From assembly GCA_934718085.1 (NCBI GenBank), contig CAKUZL010000003.1:62001-126000 (forward strand): DNA of 64,000 nt, in the 5' to 3' direction. Below, one piece after another: positions 8,195-15,977 of this stretch. A program made the position numbers and the translations under genes. A model generated the notes under the pieces. That model was not told where the DNA came from and searched no databases. It saw only the letters and a list, made by a program, of their open reading frames with translations. Position 1 is the stretch's first letter, and every line of letters begins with the position of its first letter. Source of the DNA: an uncultured Candidatus Melainabacteria bacterium (GTDB taxonomy: Bacteria > Cyanobacteriota > Vampirovibrionia > Gastranaerophilales > Gastranaerophilaceae).

Positions 8195-8227
8195 GGCAAT
8201 ATTTCGTTTCCGAAAAACTTTATATAA
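8195..8227 (+). promoter_or_regulatory. GGCAAT-N21-ATATAA promoter-like element, copy 1
   Basis: AAAAAGGCAATATTT is followed, 21 bases after GGCAAT, by ATATAA within TTTATATAAA. The start codon of the Gln-rich protein lies 26 bases after the element. The same two blocks at the same spacing recur at 45052-45084 and, on the minus strand, at 16209-16241. A conventional TTGTAA-17-TATATA promoter (8162-8190) also lies directly upstream, so either could drive the gene. Confidence 0.5.
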
Positions 8228-8252
8228 ACGAGAGTAAAAATACGAGGTTGTT

Positions 8253-8915
8253 ATGAATTTTAACGGAAATTTTATGAAAATTCTGGGCGGACTGGCAGGC
8301 GTGGGAAGCGCGTTGGTCGCAGCTAACCCTAACAATTCAACGGGAACAAGAACCACTTTTGCAATGCTTGCGGCGGCGGTTCCTACGATTACGAGTTTGT
8401 TTTCGGGCGGAGGCAATAATGCGGCGGGAGCGGTAAACGGACAAAATGCTAATCCGTCGATTTTCGGGGCTCAACAAGCGCAACAGGCAAACGATTTACG
8501 TTCTATGTACGCCGCGTACGCAGGAAATCCGACGCAGCAGTTTCTGTTTGTAAACAATATGAGAAACAAGGTGCAACAGGAAGCACAAAAGGTTCAGCAA
8601 AACGGTAATACGATGTATTTGAAACTTAATTCTCAGGTTAACTCTCAACTTGAAGCTTTGAAAGAAAAGCTTGAGAAAAAAGAAATTACGGAGGACGAAT
8701 ATAAAAAACAATATGAAGAGTTGAAGAAAAAATACGATGCGGCGCGCAAAGAAATCGATGACGGCGTAAATCTCGGATATTATCAAATCGACGTTCAGTC
8801 GGGAGGCATGCTCTCGTCCATGCTTAAACAACGTGCAGCGCAGCAACAACAACAACAACAACAAACGAATTTTAACGGGTATAATTTTAACACTTCGTTC
8901 TCGTCGTTCGGATAA
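8253..8915 (+). CDS. Gln-rich protein with SHOCT-like helix, unknown function
   Basis: This 220-residue protein is not a family I can name. It starts with a Gly/Ala-rich, moderately hydrophobic segment (residues about 8-55, possibly membrane-associated). A Gln/Asn-rich stretch follows, then a charged helix at about 140-170 whose pattern (LEKKEITEDEYKKQYEELK) resembles SHOCT oligomerisation motifs. It ends in an uninterrupted Gln tract near 196-203 and an Asn/Phe/Ser-rich tail. No N-terminal lipobox is seen. It is monocistronic, with its own promoter region and terminator. Confidence 0.75.
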   Translation: MNFNGNFMKILGGLAGVGSALVAANPNNSTGTRTTFAMLAAAVPTITSLFSGGGNNAAGAVNGQNANPSIFGAQQAQQANDLRSMYAAYAGNPTQQFLFVNNMRNKVQQEAQKVQQNGNTMYLKLNSQVNSQLEALKEKLEKKEITEDEYKKQYEELKKKYDAARKEIDDGVNLGYYQIDVQSGGMLSSMLKQRAAQQQQQQQQTNFNGYNFNTSFSSFG

Positions 8916-8933
8916 AATCTTTTCAATTATGTT

Positions 8934-8969
8934 AAAAACTCCGCAGGAACCGTGCTTGCGGAGTTTTTG
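8934..8969 (+). terminator. Bidirectional terminator between the Gln-rich gene and proC
   Basis: The arms AAAACTCCGC and GCGGAGTTTT flank a 12-base loop, and both flanks carry T runs in the appropriate orientation, so it may end both convergent genes. Confidence 0.75.
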
Positions 8970-9003
8970 GTTTTATATGTGCTTTAAATCGACGGAGCTT
9001 TTT

Positions 9004-9810
9004 TTATTCTGTCTTTTTGCCGAGAATAGCCGCTTTTTCGGCGGTTTTGACTATCGTTTGTTTCAAAATTTCCGTAATATTATTTTCTTTCAAAACATCG
9101 TTTCCGACCGCGGTGCATCCGCCCGGCGTTGTTACGTTCACGATAAGTTGTTCGGGGTCTGTTTCCGATTTCATTATTAAATCAGCAGTTCCGGAAGCCG
9201 TGTAAGCACTGAGCATGAGAGCGGTTTTTCTGTCAAGTCCGAGGCTTTCCGCAGCTTTTGCCATGTCCGTTATTATTCTTGCGTAAAACGCCGGTCCCGA
9301 GCCGCTCAGCGCCGTTACCGCGTCGATTTTGTCTTCGGAAATTTTTACTGCATGTCCGCATGTTTTTGCCGCTTCAAAAACGTATTCGAATTGTTTTTCA
9401 TCAGCAAATTTTCCTTTGCAAACAGCGCTCATGCCCGAATTAACCAACATTGGCGTGTTCGGCATGATTCTGATAACGGGAATTTCTCCGACTATATTTT
9501 CGATTTGTTCGGTCGACACACCCGCCGCTATCGATACGATAAGTTTGTCGTTTGAAACAGCCGATTTTATTTCGTTCAGAACGTTTTCGACAACGAACGG
9601 TTTTGTGCAGATAAAAATCATTTCCGCGTCTTTTGCCGCGCTGACGTTGTCTTTTACCGTTTTTACCGAATATTTTTCGTTTATCGCTTTCAGATTTTCT
9701 TCGTTAACGTCCGAAACGGTTATATCTTCAGGCTTCAAGAACTTCGCTCCGAGAATTCCGTTCAATATTGCGGTCGCCATTTTGCCCGCTCCGATAAAAG
9801 TTGTTTTCAT
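9004..9810 (-). CDS. proC: Pyrroline-5-carboxylate reductase
   Basis: The 268-residue protein catalyses the NAD(P)H-dependent last step of proline synthesis. It opens with the Rossmann motif GAGKMATAI at residues 7-15. IFICTKPF, VSIAAGVST and the conserved RIMPNTPMLVNSG segment follow, and the C-terminal dimerisation domain contains TALSGSGPAF and TTPGGCT. Length is normal for ProC. The start at 9810 has a CGGAGT site. It is a single gene, convergent with the Gln-rich protein gene. Confidence 0.96.
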   Translation of the reverse strand: MKTTFIGAGKMATAILNGILGAKFLKPEDITVSDVNEENLKAINEKYSVKTVKDNVSAAKDAEMIFICTKPFVVENVLNEIKSAVSNDKLIVSIAAGVSTEQIENIVGEIPVIRIMPNTPMLVNSGMSAVCKGKFADEKQFEYVFEAAKTCGHAVKISEDKIDAVTALSGSGPAFYARIITDMAKAAESLGLDRKTALMLSAYTASGTADLIMKSETDPEQLIVNVTTPGGCTAVGNDVLKENNITEILKQTIVKTAEKAAILGKKTE

Positions 9811-9895
9811 TTTTTAAACTCCGTTTGACTTTCAGGTTTCTTTTGAATATTATTATGATACGACTAAATACGATTTATTCAAGGAGAAAATACTA

Positions 9896-10048
9896 ATGAG
9901 ACGTACGCTTGAAGGAACTAAGAGAAAAAGACAAAATGTAAGCGGATTCAGAGCAAGAATGGCTACCCCCGGCGGAAGAGAAGTTCTTAACAGAAGACGT
10001 GCCAAAGGTCGCCACAAAATTGCAATCACCGCCAAAGAAAGAGCTTAA
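9896..10048 (+). CDS. rpmH: 50S ribosomal protein L34
   Basis: This 50-residue highly basic protein has the L34 core GFRARMATPGGREVLNRRR and AKGRHK. The N-terminus MRRTLEGTKRKRQ resembles the cyanobacterial RTLxGTxRK form rather than the KRTFQPS form of proteobacteria. It carries a C-terminal extension of about six residues (TAKERA). An AAGGAG site precedes the ATG. It is followed by rnpA, the usual partner. Confidence 0.97.
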   Translation: MRRTLEGTKRKRQNVSGFRARMATPGGREVLNRRRAKGRHKIAITAKERA

Positions 10049-10073
10049 GCTTCTTCCTTACAAAAGTTTTTCC

Positions 10074-10100
10074 AAACTCTCGCTTTTTTTGCGAGAGTTT
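10074..10100 (+). terminator. Hairpin between rpmH and rnpA (attenuator or terminator)
   Basis: A perfect 10-bp stem AAACTCTCGC/GCGAGAGTTT encloses a loop of seven T. The tail after the stem is not a clean T run, so termination is probably partial. The 3' arm contains GAGAG, the only Shine-Dalgarno-like sequence upstream of rnpA. Confidence 0.55.
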
Positions 10101-10105
10101 GTTCG

Positions 10106-10468
10106 GTGTTTTTTATGCTTAAAAAAAATCAAAGACTCAAAAATAATCGCGCGTTTACCGCTACTTTCAAAAACGGGCATGTGCTTTCGGGAAAGTTTGT
10201 AAAAATTTTTTGCGGTAAAGAAAAAACGAAAGATATTCCGACAAAAGCCGGGTTTGTCGTGTCGAAAAAAATTCACAAGCGCGCCGTTGTTCGAAACAAA
10301 ATCAAACGCAGATTGCGCGAGATTTTTTCCGTGTACTTAAAATCTCGGGATATGACCTGCATGTCCTTGATATTCTTGGCGAAACAGGAATGCGTCGATG
10401 CAAATTTCGATGAACTTAAAAAATCCGTTTTCGAAAATTTGAACGATCTTTACCCGAATTTAACTTGA
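10106..10468 (+). CDS. rnpA: Ribonuclease P protein component
   Basis: The 120-residue basic protein is the protein subunit of RNase P, which trims tRNA 5' ends. It contains the signature region KAGFVVSKKIHKRAVVRN followed by KIKRRLRE. Two starts are possible: GTG at 10106, eight bases after GAGAG, or ATG at 10115, which has no ribosome binding site. I list the GTG but the ATG removes only three residues. It follows rpmH across a hairpin. The usual downstream neighbours yidD and yidC are absent. Confidence 0.93.
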   Translation: MFFMLKKNQRLKNNRAFTATFKNGHVLSGKFVKIFCGKEKTKDIPTKAGFVVSKKIHKRAVVRNKIKRRLREIFSVYLKSRDMTCMSLIFLAKQECVDANFDELKKSVFENLNDLYPNLT

Positions 10469-10495
10469 TGAAAAATTCCGTAAATGTGTTATAAT
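10465..10495 (+). promoter_or_regulatory. Extended -10 promoter of the BAX inhibitor-like gene
   Basis: TGT precedes TATAAT (10490-10495), giving a TGnTATAAT extended -10 box; TTGATG (10465-10470) is a possible -35 with a long 19-base spacer. Confidence 0.5.
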
Positions 10496-10518
10496 GAGGT
10501 TATAAAAAGGAGGTTATT

Positions 10519-11250
10519 ATGAATTCCAATCCCGTTTTAACGTCGGCGTTTAAGGAGGGCGGATATTCCGCGGGACGTCCCATGACCGTAAGCGGAGTTA
10601 TGAATAAACTCGGTCTTATGACTGTTTTAATGATGCTTTCGGGCGGTGCCGTCTGGTACAATTTTGCAATAGGAAATTTCGATAAAGTAGAGTTGTTGAC
10701 ATGGGCAGGCGTAATCGTCGGCTTCATCGCGGTGTTGTTTGCTTCGTTTGCAAGAAAAACTTCGCCGATAGCGGTTCCGATATATGCTTTCGCTCAAGGT
10801 GCTTATTTGGCGGGAATTTCATGCTTTATCGAAGCAAGGATTCCCGGAATTGTTATCAGAGCCGTAGGACTAACGTTTTTGACTGTTTTTGCAATGTACT
10901 TTTTGTACGCCGCTCGCGTAATCAAAGTCACGGAAAAGTTAAAAAGTACAATAATAACAATGACTTTCGCCGTTGCAATATTTTATCTGATAGCATTTGT
11001 TCTGTCGTTTTTCGGTATCAATATTCCGATGTTGTATGACGCATCGCCTTTGGGAATAGGCTTCTCTCTCTTTATGACGGGACTTGCGGCATTTAACTTG
11101 CTCATTGATTTCGATTTCATCGAAACCGCGTCAAAATATATGTTCCCGAAAGAATACGAATGGACGGGTGCTCTCGGGCTTCTCGTAACGATTGTATGGC
11201 TTTATGTGGAAATATTAAGATTGCTCGCAAGATTTCAAGACAGAAATTAG
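10519..11250 (+). CDS. BAX inhibitor-1/YccA-like membrane protein
   Basis: The 243-residue protein has a short hydrophilic N-terminus (about 30 residues) and seven hydrophobic segments. It matches the bacterial BaxI_1 subgroup in length and pattern, with AQGAYLAGISCFIEARIPGI near residue 95, an acidic LIDFDFIE motif in the sixth segment, and YEWTGALGLLVTIVWLYVEILRLL at the end. The paired Asp residues in LIDFD match the di-aspartyl sensor of this superfamily. An AAGGAGG site precedes the ATG. Physiological role in bacteria is uncertain. Confidence 0.9.
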   Translation: MNSNPVLTSAFKEGGYSAGRPMTVSGVMNKLGLMTVLMMLSGGAVWYNFAIGNFDKVELLTWAGVIVGFIAVLFASFARKTSPIAVPIYAFAQGAYLAGISCFIEARIPGIVIRAVGLTFLTVFAMYFLYAARVIKVTEKLKSTIITMTFAVAIFYLIAFVLSFFGINIPMLYDASPLGIGFSLFMTGLAAFNLLIDFDFIETASKYMFPKEYEWTGALGLLVTIVWLYVEILRLLARFQDRN

Positions 11251-11297
11251 TCGGCGGTCAATCGGCGTTGTTTTAAAGCTTAATTGCGAATAAAAAT

Positions 11298-11331
11298 AAA
11301 AAAATCGGAGCTTTCGGGTTCCGATTTTTTA
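11298..11331. terminator. Bidirectional terminator between the BAX inhibitor-like and flavoprotein genes
   Basis: The arms AAAATCGGA (11301-11309) and TCCGATTTT (11320-11328) are flanked by A and T runs, serving two convergent genes. Confidence 0.75.
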
Positions 11332-12540
11332 TTCCGAAATAATATTCTTTGCGCAAATATAAGCCGTTGACCAACAAAGTTGCAGGTTAAACCCGCCGGT
11401 GTAACCGTCTGCATTGATTAATTCGCCCGCAAAATACAGTCTGGGAACGATTTTCGACTCCATCGTTTTGGCGTTTATTTCGTCGAGATTTACTCCGCCC
11501 GCCGTCACGATTCTTGCCGCTTTATCCCGTGACGTAACCGTCAGGCAAAGTTCGGTCAAAAGTTCGATGATTTTCCGTTTTTCGGCGTTGGAAAGATGTG
11601 TGATTTCTTTGTCCGGGTTGACATTTCCATGCCCGAGAAGCATTAACGCAAGTGATTGCGGTATTAGGAGCGACAAAATATTTTTAAGCATCATTCGCGG
11701 GTGTTTTTTGATGCAGTTTGAGATGAAGTCTTCCGCTTCTATCGGAGTTTTTCCCGTAACGTTAATTTTTAAAACGAGAGGGTTTTTAGGTGAAAATTCC
11801 GTAAACGCGCAGTCGGACGAAATTTTAAAAATTCCCGGACCCGAGAGTGATTTTGCGGTAAAAAGCATGTCCGCACGAGTCGATGCAATTTTTTTGCCGT
11901 TGAAAAACGCTTTAATCGATACGTTTTTAAGCGATAAGCCCGACAAGTCGTAAAATGATTTCTCTTTGATTTTCAGCGGAACAAGCGATGCGACGGGAGA
12001 AATTATTGTATGTCCGAGCGATTGCGCGATGTCGAAAATTTTTCCGCCTGTTGCGAGAATAATTTTTTTGAAGTTGTAAGAATTCTTGTCCGAAACAACA
12101 GTGAATATGCCGTTTTCGGTTGTTACGGAATTGACGGTTTCTCTTATGAAATTTATACCTTGAAGTTTGGCTCTTTTCAGCAATATTTCGGCAGTTATTT
12201 GTGAGCTGTCGGAGACCGGGAAAATTCGGTTATCGGCTTGTACGTACGTTTTAATGCCGTATTGTTCGAATTTGTCGACCGTATCGTTCATGTCGAATCG
12301 ATTGAAGACCGAAAACAGAAATTTTGCGCCTCGCGGGTAATTCATGACGAATTCCGAAATGTCGGGTTCGTAATATGAAAGGTTGCATCTTCCTCCGCCC
12401 GTCGGAAGTAGCGTTGTCAGAGGTTTTTTGCCGTCAAAAACGTAAACGGAGGCAGTAGACTCGTCTGCAATATTCATTGCCGCGAAAACTCCCGCGGGAC
12501 CTGCTCCGATTATTGCTATGTCATTTGTGTCATTGTTCAT
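11329..12540 (-). CDS. HI0933-type FAD-binding oxidoreductase
   Basis: The 403-residue flavoprotein starts with a Rossmann FAD motif IIGAGPAGVFAAMNIA at residues 9-24, then the family signature PTGGGRCNLS near 46-55, an ATGG motif, and a C-terminal FAGELINADGYTGGFNLQ segment that closes the FAD site. These features define the HI0933/YhiN flavoproteins, some of which act in bile-acid or reductive metabolism; the substrate here is not predictable. It overlaps folK by 11 bases and is translated from within it. Confidence 0.9.
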   Translation of the reverse strand: MNNDTNDIAIIGAGPAGVFAAMNIADESTASVYVFDGKKPLTTLLPTGGGRCNLSYYEPDISEFVMNYPRGAKFLFSVFNRFDMNDTVDKFEQYGIKTYVQADNRIFPVSDSSQITAEILLKRAKLQGINFIRETVNSVTTENGIFTVVSDKNSYNFKKIILATGGKIFDIAQSLGHTIISPVASLVPLKIKEKSFYDLSGLSLKNVSIKAFFNGKKIASTRADMLFTAKSLSGPGIFKISSDCAFTEFSPKNPLVLKINVTGKTPIEAEDFISNCIKKHPRMMLKNILSLLIPQSLALMLLGHGNVNPDKEITHLSNAEKRKIIELLTELCLTVTSRDKAARIVTAGGVNLDEINAKTMESKIVPRLYFAGELINADGYTGGFNLQLCWSTAYICAKNIISE

Positions 12541-13033
12541 CTTTTGTTCCGTAAAGGTTTACGTCTTCGGGGTTTTCGAGATCTTCGAAAATTTTCGAAA
12601 ACGATTTTTTGAAGACAGGGTGTATGCGGTTCGGAATCAATTCCAGAAGAGGAACCAGCACGAACGCTCGTTCATGCATTTTTGCGTGAGGAATTGTCAG
12701 CCGTTCCGAATTTACGACGAGGTCGTCGTAAAGAATTATGTCGATGTCTATTGTGCGCGGCATATATCGTTCTTCGGTTCTGACTCTGCCGAGTTTTTTT
12801 TCGATGTCGTTGCAGACGTTCAGAAGCTCTTCGGGCGAAAGTTTTGTTTTCATTTCGGCAACGGCGTTAATAAAATCGGGTTGATTTTTGTTTTCGCACG
12901 GTTCGGTTTCGTAAAACGCCGAGCATCTGATTAGGGTTGTTTTATCGTTTTCCGCAAGCATTTTTACGGCTTGCTGAATATATCCGACCCTGTCGCCGGT
13001 GTTTGAGCCCAAAGACAAATACACAACTGCCAT
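12530..13033 (-). CDS. folK: 2-amino-4-hydroxy-6-hydroxymethyldihydropteridine pyrophosphokinase
   Basis: The 167-residue enzyme transfers pyrophosphate from ATP to the pterin in folate synthesis. It shows the family motifs YLSLGSNTGDR at residues 5-15, FYETEP, NQPDFINAV, and the catalytic RTIDIDIILYDD segment near 92-103, followed by PHAKMHERAFVLVPLLE. Length is standard. The start at 13033 has an AGGGAG site. It is divergent from ribE and heads a two-gene unit with the flavoprotein gene. Confidence 0.97.
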   Translation of the reverse strand: MAVVYLSLGSNTGDRVGYIQQAVKMLAENDKTTLIRCSAFYETEPCENKNQPDFINAVAEMKTKLSPEELLNVCNDIEKKLGRVRTEERYMPRTIDIDIILYDDLVVNSERLTIPHAKMHERAFVLVPLLELIPNRIHPVFKKSFSKIFEDLENPEDVNLYGTKDEQ

Positions 13034-13075
13034 GACATACTCCCTTTTTCCTGATTTTATTACGTATTTAATATT

Positions 13076-13105
13076 TTAGCAAGTATAAAATATTTGTGGT
13101 AAAAT
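13076..13105 (+). promoter_or_regulatory. ribE promoter, leaderless arrangement
   Basis: TTAGCA (13076-13081) and TAAAAT (13100-13105) are 18 bases apart, with TGTGG directly before the -10 box. Only six bases separate the -10 box from the ATG, which puts the expected transcription start on the A of the start codon. No Shine-Dalgarno sequence is present. Confidence 0.6.
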
Positions 13106-13111
13106 AAAGTT

Positions 13112-13741
13112 ATGTTTACGGGATTAATCGAAGAAACAGGTTTTGTAAAAGACCTGAAAAAACGAGGAGACGGAATCGAGCTTTGTATAAGGGCAAAGAC
13201 GGTTCTTGAGGGGTTGCGCGTCGGTGACAGCGTTTGCGTGAACGGAATTTGTTTGACGGCTGAAACCTTTGACAGCGACTCTTTTTCGGTGTTTTGTTCT
13301 TCCGAGACTTTAAAAACGGCAAAACCTTTCGAAAAATCGTCGGAAGTTAATTTAGAGCGGGCTTTGACCTTGTCGGACAGGCTCGGAGGGCATATAGTTT
13401 CGGGACATGTCGACTCCGTCGCCGTTGTAAGAAGTGTTGAAAAATCAAGTGTTTCAAGCACTTTGACTTTTTCTGCGTCCGCCGATGTCGTTGCGGGAAT
13501 CGTCAAAAAAGGTTCGATTGCGGTTGACGGTGTAAGCTTAACGATAGCGGACGTTTCGGGTTATACTTTCAAAATTTGCGTTATCCCGGAAACCCTCGAA
13601 AAAACGACTTTGAAAAATTTGCGAAAAGGTTCAAAAGTCAACATCGAAACCGATATGCTCGGAAAATACGTGGAAAATTTTTTGAAGAATTCTTCGTTGC
13701 GGGGCAATTTTGATTTTCTCGGGAAAGAACCTTTTGTTTAG
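13112..13741 (+). CDS. ribE: Riboflavin synthase, alpha chain
   Basis: The 209-residue protein dismutates two 6,7-dimethyl-8-ribityllumazine molecules to riboflavin. It has the typical internal duplication: MFTGLIEETG and VNGICLTAE in the N-terminal barrel, then GGHIVSGHVD and AVDGVSLTIA in the second, ending in an amphipathic helix (ETDMLGKYVENFL) for trimerisation. It starts without a ribosome binding site. The 78-base gap to folK is too short for an FMN riboswitch. ribBA follows nine bases later. Confidence 0.97.
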   Translation: MFTGLIEETGFVKDLKKRGDGIELCIRAKTVLEGLRVGDSVCVNGICLTAETFDSDSFSVFCSSETLKTAKPFEKSSEVNLERALTLSDRLGGHIVSGHVDSVAVVRSVEKSSVSSTLTFSASADVVAGIVKKGSIAVDGVSLTIADVSGYTFKICVIPETLEKTTLKNLRKGSKVNIETDMLGKYVENFLKNSSLRGNFDFLGKEPFV

Positions 13742-13750
13742 GAGACGAAA

Positions 13751-14959
13751 ATGGCTGATTTTAATACGGTAGAAGAAGCAATAGAATATTTAAAACAAGG
13801 TAAACCGATTTTGACCGCCGACGACGAAAACCGCGAAAACGAAGGCGACGTGATTTTTCCCGCCGAATTTGCAACGCCCGAGCTTGTAAATTTTATGATG
13901 AGCGAGTGCAAAGGAATTGTCTGTCTTGCTCTCGACAAAACCGTTTCAGACCGTCTGGAACTGACGGAAATGGTTAAAAACAATACCGACGCCAAAAAAA
14001 CGGCATTTACTCAAAGTATCGACGCTTCTCAAAAATTCGGCGTTACAACGGGTGTTTCGGCGTTTGACAGAGCCAAAACGATAAAACTTGCAGCTTCTCC
14101 CGACTCGAAGCCCTCGGATTTTACCCGTCCCGGGCATGTTTTCCCGCTTATCGCGAAAAAAGGCGGTGTTCTCGAACGTGTCGGACATACCGAGGCTTCC
14201 GTCGATTTGATGAAATACTCGGGGCTTACCCCCGCGGCTGTAATTTGCGAAGTCGTTAAGCCCGACGGTTCGATGGCCCGAAGAGATTTTCTTTTTGATT
14301 TCGCAAAAAAACACGATTTGAAGTTCGTGACGGTCTCGTCGCTGATAAAATATCGTCTCAAAAAAGATTCTTTCGTAAAACGTGTCGCAGAGGCGAATTT
14401 GCCCACTCAAGTCGGCATGTTTAAAATTTTGGCATACAAAAACGAACTTGACGGAGTCGAGCATGTCGCTCTCGTAAAAGACGACGGCTCGGACAAAATT
14501 CCGATGGTTCGCGTCCACAGCGAGTGTCTGACAGGAGACACTTTACTCAGTTTAAAGTGCGATTGCGGTACCCAGCTCAAAGCCGCGATGCAAATGATTA
14601 ACGACTACGGAAAAGGTGCACTTATATATATTCGCGGGCATGAAGGACGCGGCATAGGAATTGCCAACAAAATCAAAGCTTACGCGCTTCAAGACAAAGG
14701 CGAAGACACTGTTGAGGCTAACGTTTCGCTCGGGTTCGAACCTGATTTGCGTCATTACGGAGTCGGCGCGCAAATTCTTTCGGATTTGGGGTATTCCAAA
14801 ATCAATCTTATTACCAACAACCCCAAAAAAATCATCGGACTTTCGGGTTACGGTCTGGAAATAGTCGAAAGAATCGAAATTCCTACTCATCCCAACAAAT
14901 ATAACGAAAAATATTTAAAAACCAAAGTCGAAAAAATGGAGCACATGATTCATTTTTAA
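13751..14959 (+). CDS. ribBA: Bifunctional DHBP synthase / GTP cyclohydrolase II
   Basis: The 402-residue protein supplies both riboflavin precursors. The N-terminal half (about 1-200) is 3,4-dihydroxy-2-butanone-4-phosphate synthase with the acidic DDENRENEGD loop and GHTEASVDL. The C-terminal half is GTP cyclohydrolase II with RVHSECLTGD and KCDCGTQL, giving the three zinc cysteines, and GHEGRGIGI, which contains the catalytic Arg. Both halves look intact. It follows ribE closely and precedes a GNAT gene. The ribD and ribH genes needed for the pathway are not in the window. Confidence 0.97.
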   Translation: MADFNTVEEAIEYLKQGKPILTADDENRENEGDVIFPAEFATPELVNFMMSECKGIVCLALDKTVSDRLELTEMVKNNTDAKKTAFTQSIDASQKFGVTTGVSAFDRAKTIKLAASPDSKPSDFTRPGHVFPLIAKKGGVLERVGHTEASVDLMKYSGLTPAAVICEVVKPDGSMARRDFLFDFAKKHDLKFVTVSSLIKYRLKKDSFVKRVAEANLPTQVGMFKILAYKNELDGVEHVALVKDDGSDKIPMVRVHSECLTGDTLLSLKCDCGTQLKAAMQMINDYGKGALIYIRGHEGRGIGIANKIKAYALQDKGEDTVEANVSLGFEPDLRHYGVGAQILSDLGYSKINLITNNPKKIIGLSGYGLEIVERIEIPTHPNKYNEKYLKTKVEKMEHMIHF

Positions 14960-14970
14960 ACGGAGAAATT

Positions 14971-15966
14971 ATGGCAGATTTACTTTTATACAAAATAGAC
15001 GAATATAAAGAAGAATACAAAAAAATTTTTGCGGGTCTGTACAATGATTTTAAAATGAAGGCGATGTCCCGCTACAAATTCGAGCTTGAACCTCTCGAGT
15101 ACGAAGATTTTATAAGCTCGATTTCTTCCGGACTCTTAAAATGTCTGATTTTGTTCGAAGAAAATTTTCCGACGGCGTTTTTGGTGTATACGACGGTAAT
15201 TTCGGAGTCGATTGAGCTTAACATTATTCACTCGGTTTCGGACGAAAGCCGCAATAACAAGATGATGGTGTTGCTTGAAAAATTTCTCGAAATGACTCTC
15301 GAAGAGCGGAAGACAAAGCCCGTAACGTATCCTTTGACGGGTATTCAGGCGGATTTTTATCCCTTTTTGACCGATTACGGATTCAAGTGCGTAAACCAAT
15401 CGGTCATGAAATTCGATTTCTCGGACGAAGAGTCCGTGTCAAAAATAAGAAATCTGAGGCTTCCCCCTTTGCCCGAAGGTTACGAAATCAGAACAAGTTG
15501 CGATTTTTCGGGCAAGAACACTGTCTCGTTGATTCTCGAAGCTTTCAACAACTCGTCGGACGCGCTTTTCGACGTACGATTCAAATCCCGTTCGGGCGTT
15601 AAAGATATCATATTTAAAATCGTCGGCGAAATCTACGGCGAATTTCTTCCCGAATGCACGTCGGCTCTGTTTCGCAAAAACGAACTTATCGGCTTGTGCT
15701 TCGTAAATCTCACGAACTCCAAGATTGCAAACATTCCTATTCTCGCCGTCGCTAATAAGTACAAAAATCAAGGCTTCGGAACTCTTTTGCTGAAAAATTC
15801 GCTTGTCGAAGTCTATTCGTCGGTCATGAACGGGAAAAGGGCTCTGAAAGAATTAAACGCAACATGCGACAGGGATTTTCTCCCTGCTTACAAGGCGTAT
15901 TTGTCCGTCGGGTTTAAAGAGGACGAGTTCTACAAACTCGCATACAAACCGAAAATATCGTCGTAG
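14971..15966 (+). CDS. GNAT-family N-acetyltransferase, possible double domain
   Basis: The 331-residue protein has a recognisable acetyl-CoA-binding motif near residues 268-280 (YKNQGFGTLLLKNS) followed by a C-terminal VGFKEDEFYKLAYK, typical of GNAT enzymes. The N-terminal half may be a degenerate second GNAT fold, suggested by its length and by ADFYPFLTDYGFKCVNQSVMK, which resembles a domain end. The acceptor substrate is unknown. It is 11 bases downstream of ribBA and probably in the same transcript. Confidence 0.75.
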   Translation: MADLLLYKIDEYKEEYKKIFAGLYNDFKMKAMSRYKFELEPLEYEDFISSISSGLLKCLILFEENFPTAFLVYTTVISESIELNIIHSVSDESRNNKMMVLLEKFLEMTLEERKTKPVTYPLTGIQADFYPFLTDYGFKCVNQSVMKFDFSDEESVSKIRNLRLPPLPEGYEIRTSCDFSGKNTVSLILEAFNNSSDALFDVRFKSRSGVKDIIFKIVGEIYGEFLPECTSALFRKNELIGLCFVNLTNSKIANIPILAVANKYKNQGFGTLLLKNSLVEVYSSVMNGKRALKELNATCDRDFLPAYKAYLSVGFKEDEFYKLAYKPKISS

Positions 15967-15977
15967 TTCGACTGTCG

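Noticed and set aside
9850..10520. Replication origin near rpmH-rnpA
   Set aside because: There is no dnaA, no cluster of DnaA boxes and no gidA/mnmG or parAB in the region.
13034..13111. Possible FMN riboswitch upstream of ribE
   Set aside because: The gap to folK is only 78 bases and lacks the conserved RFN elements; a compact promoter fills it.
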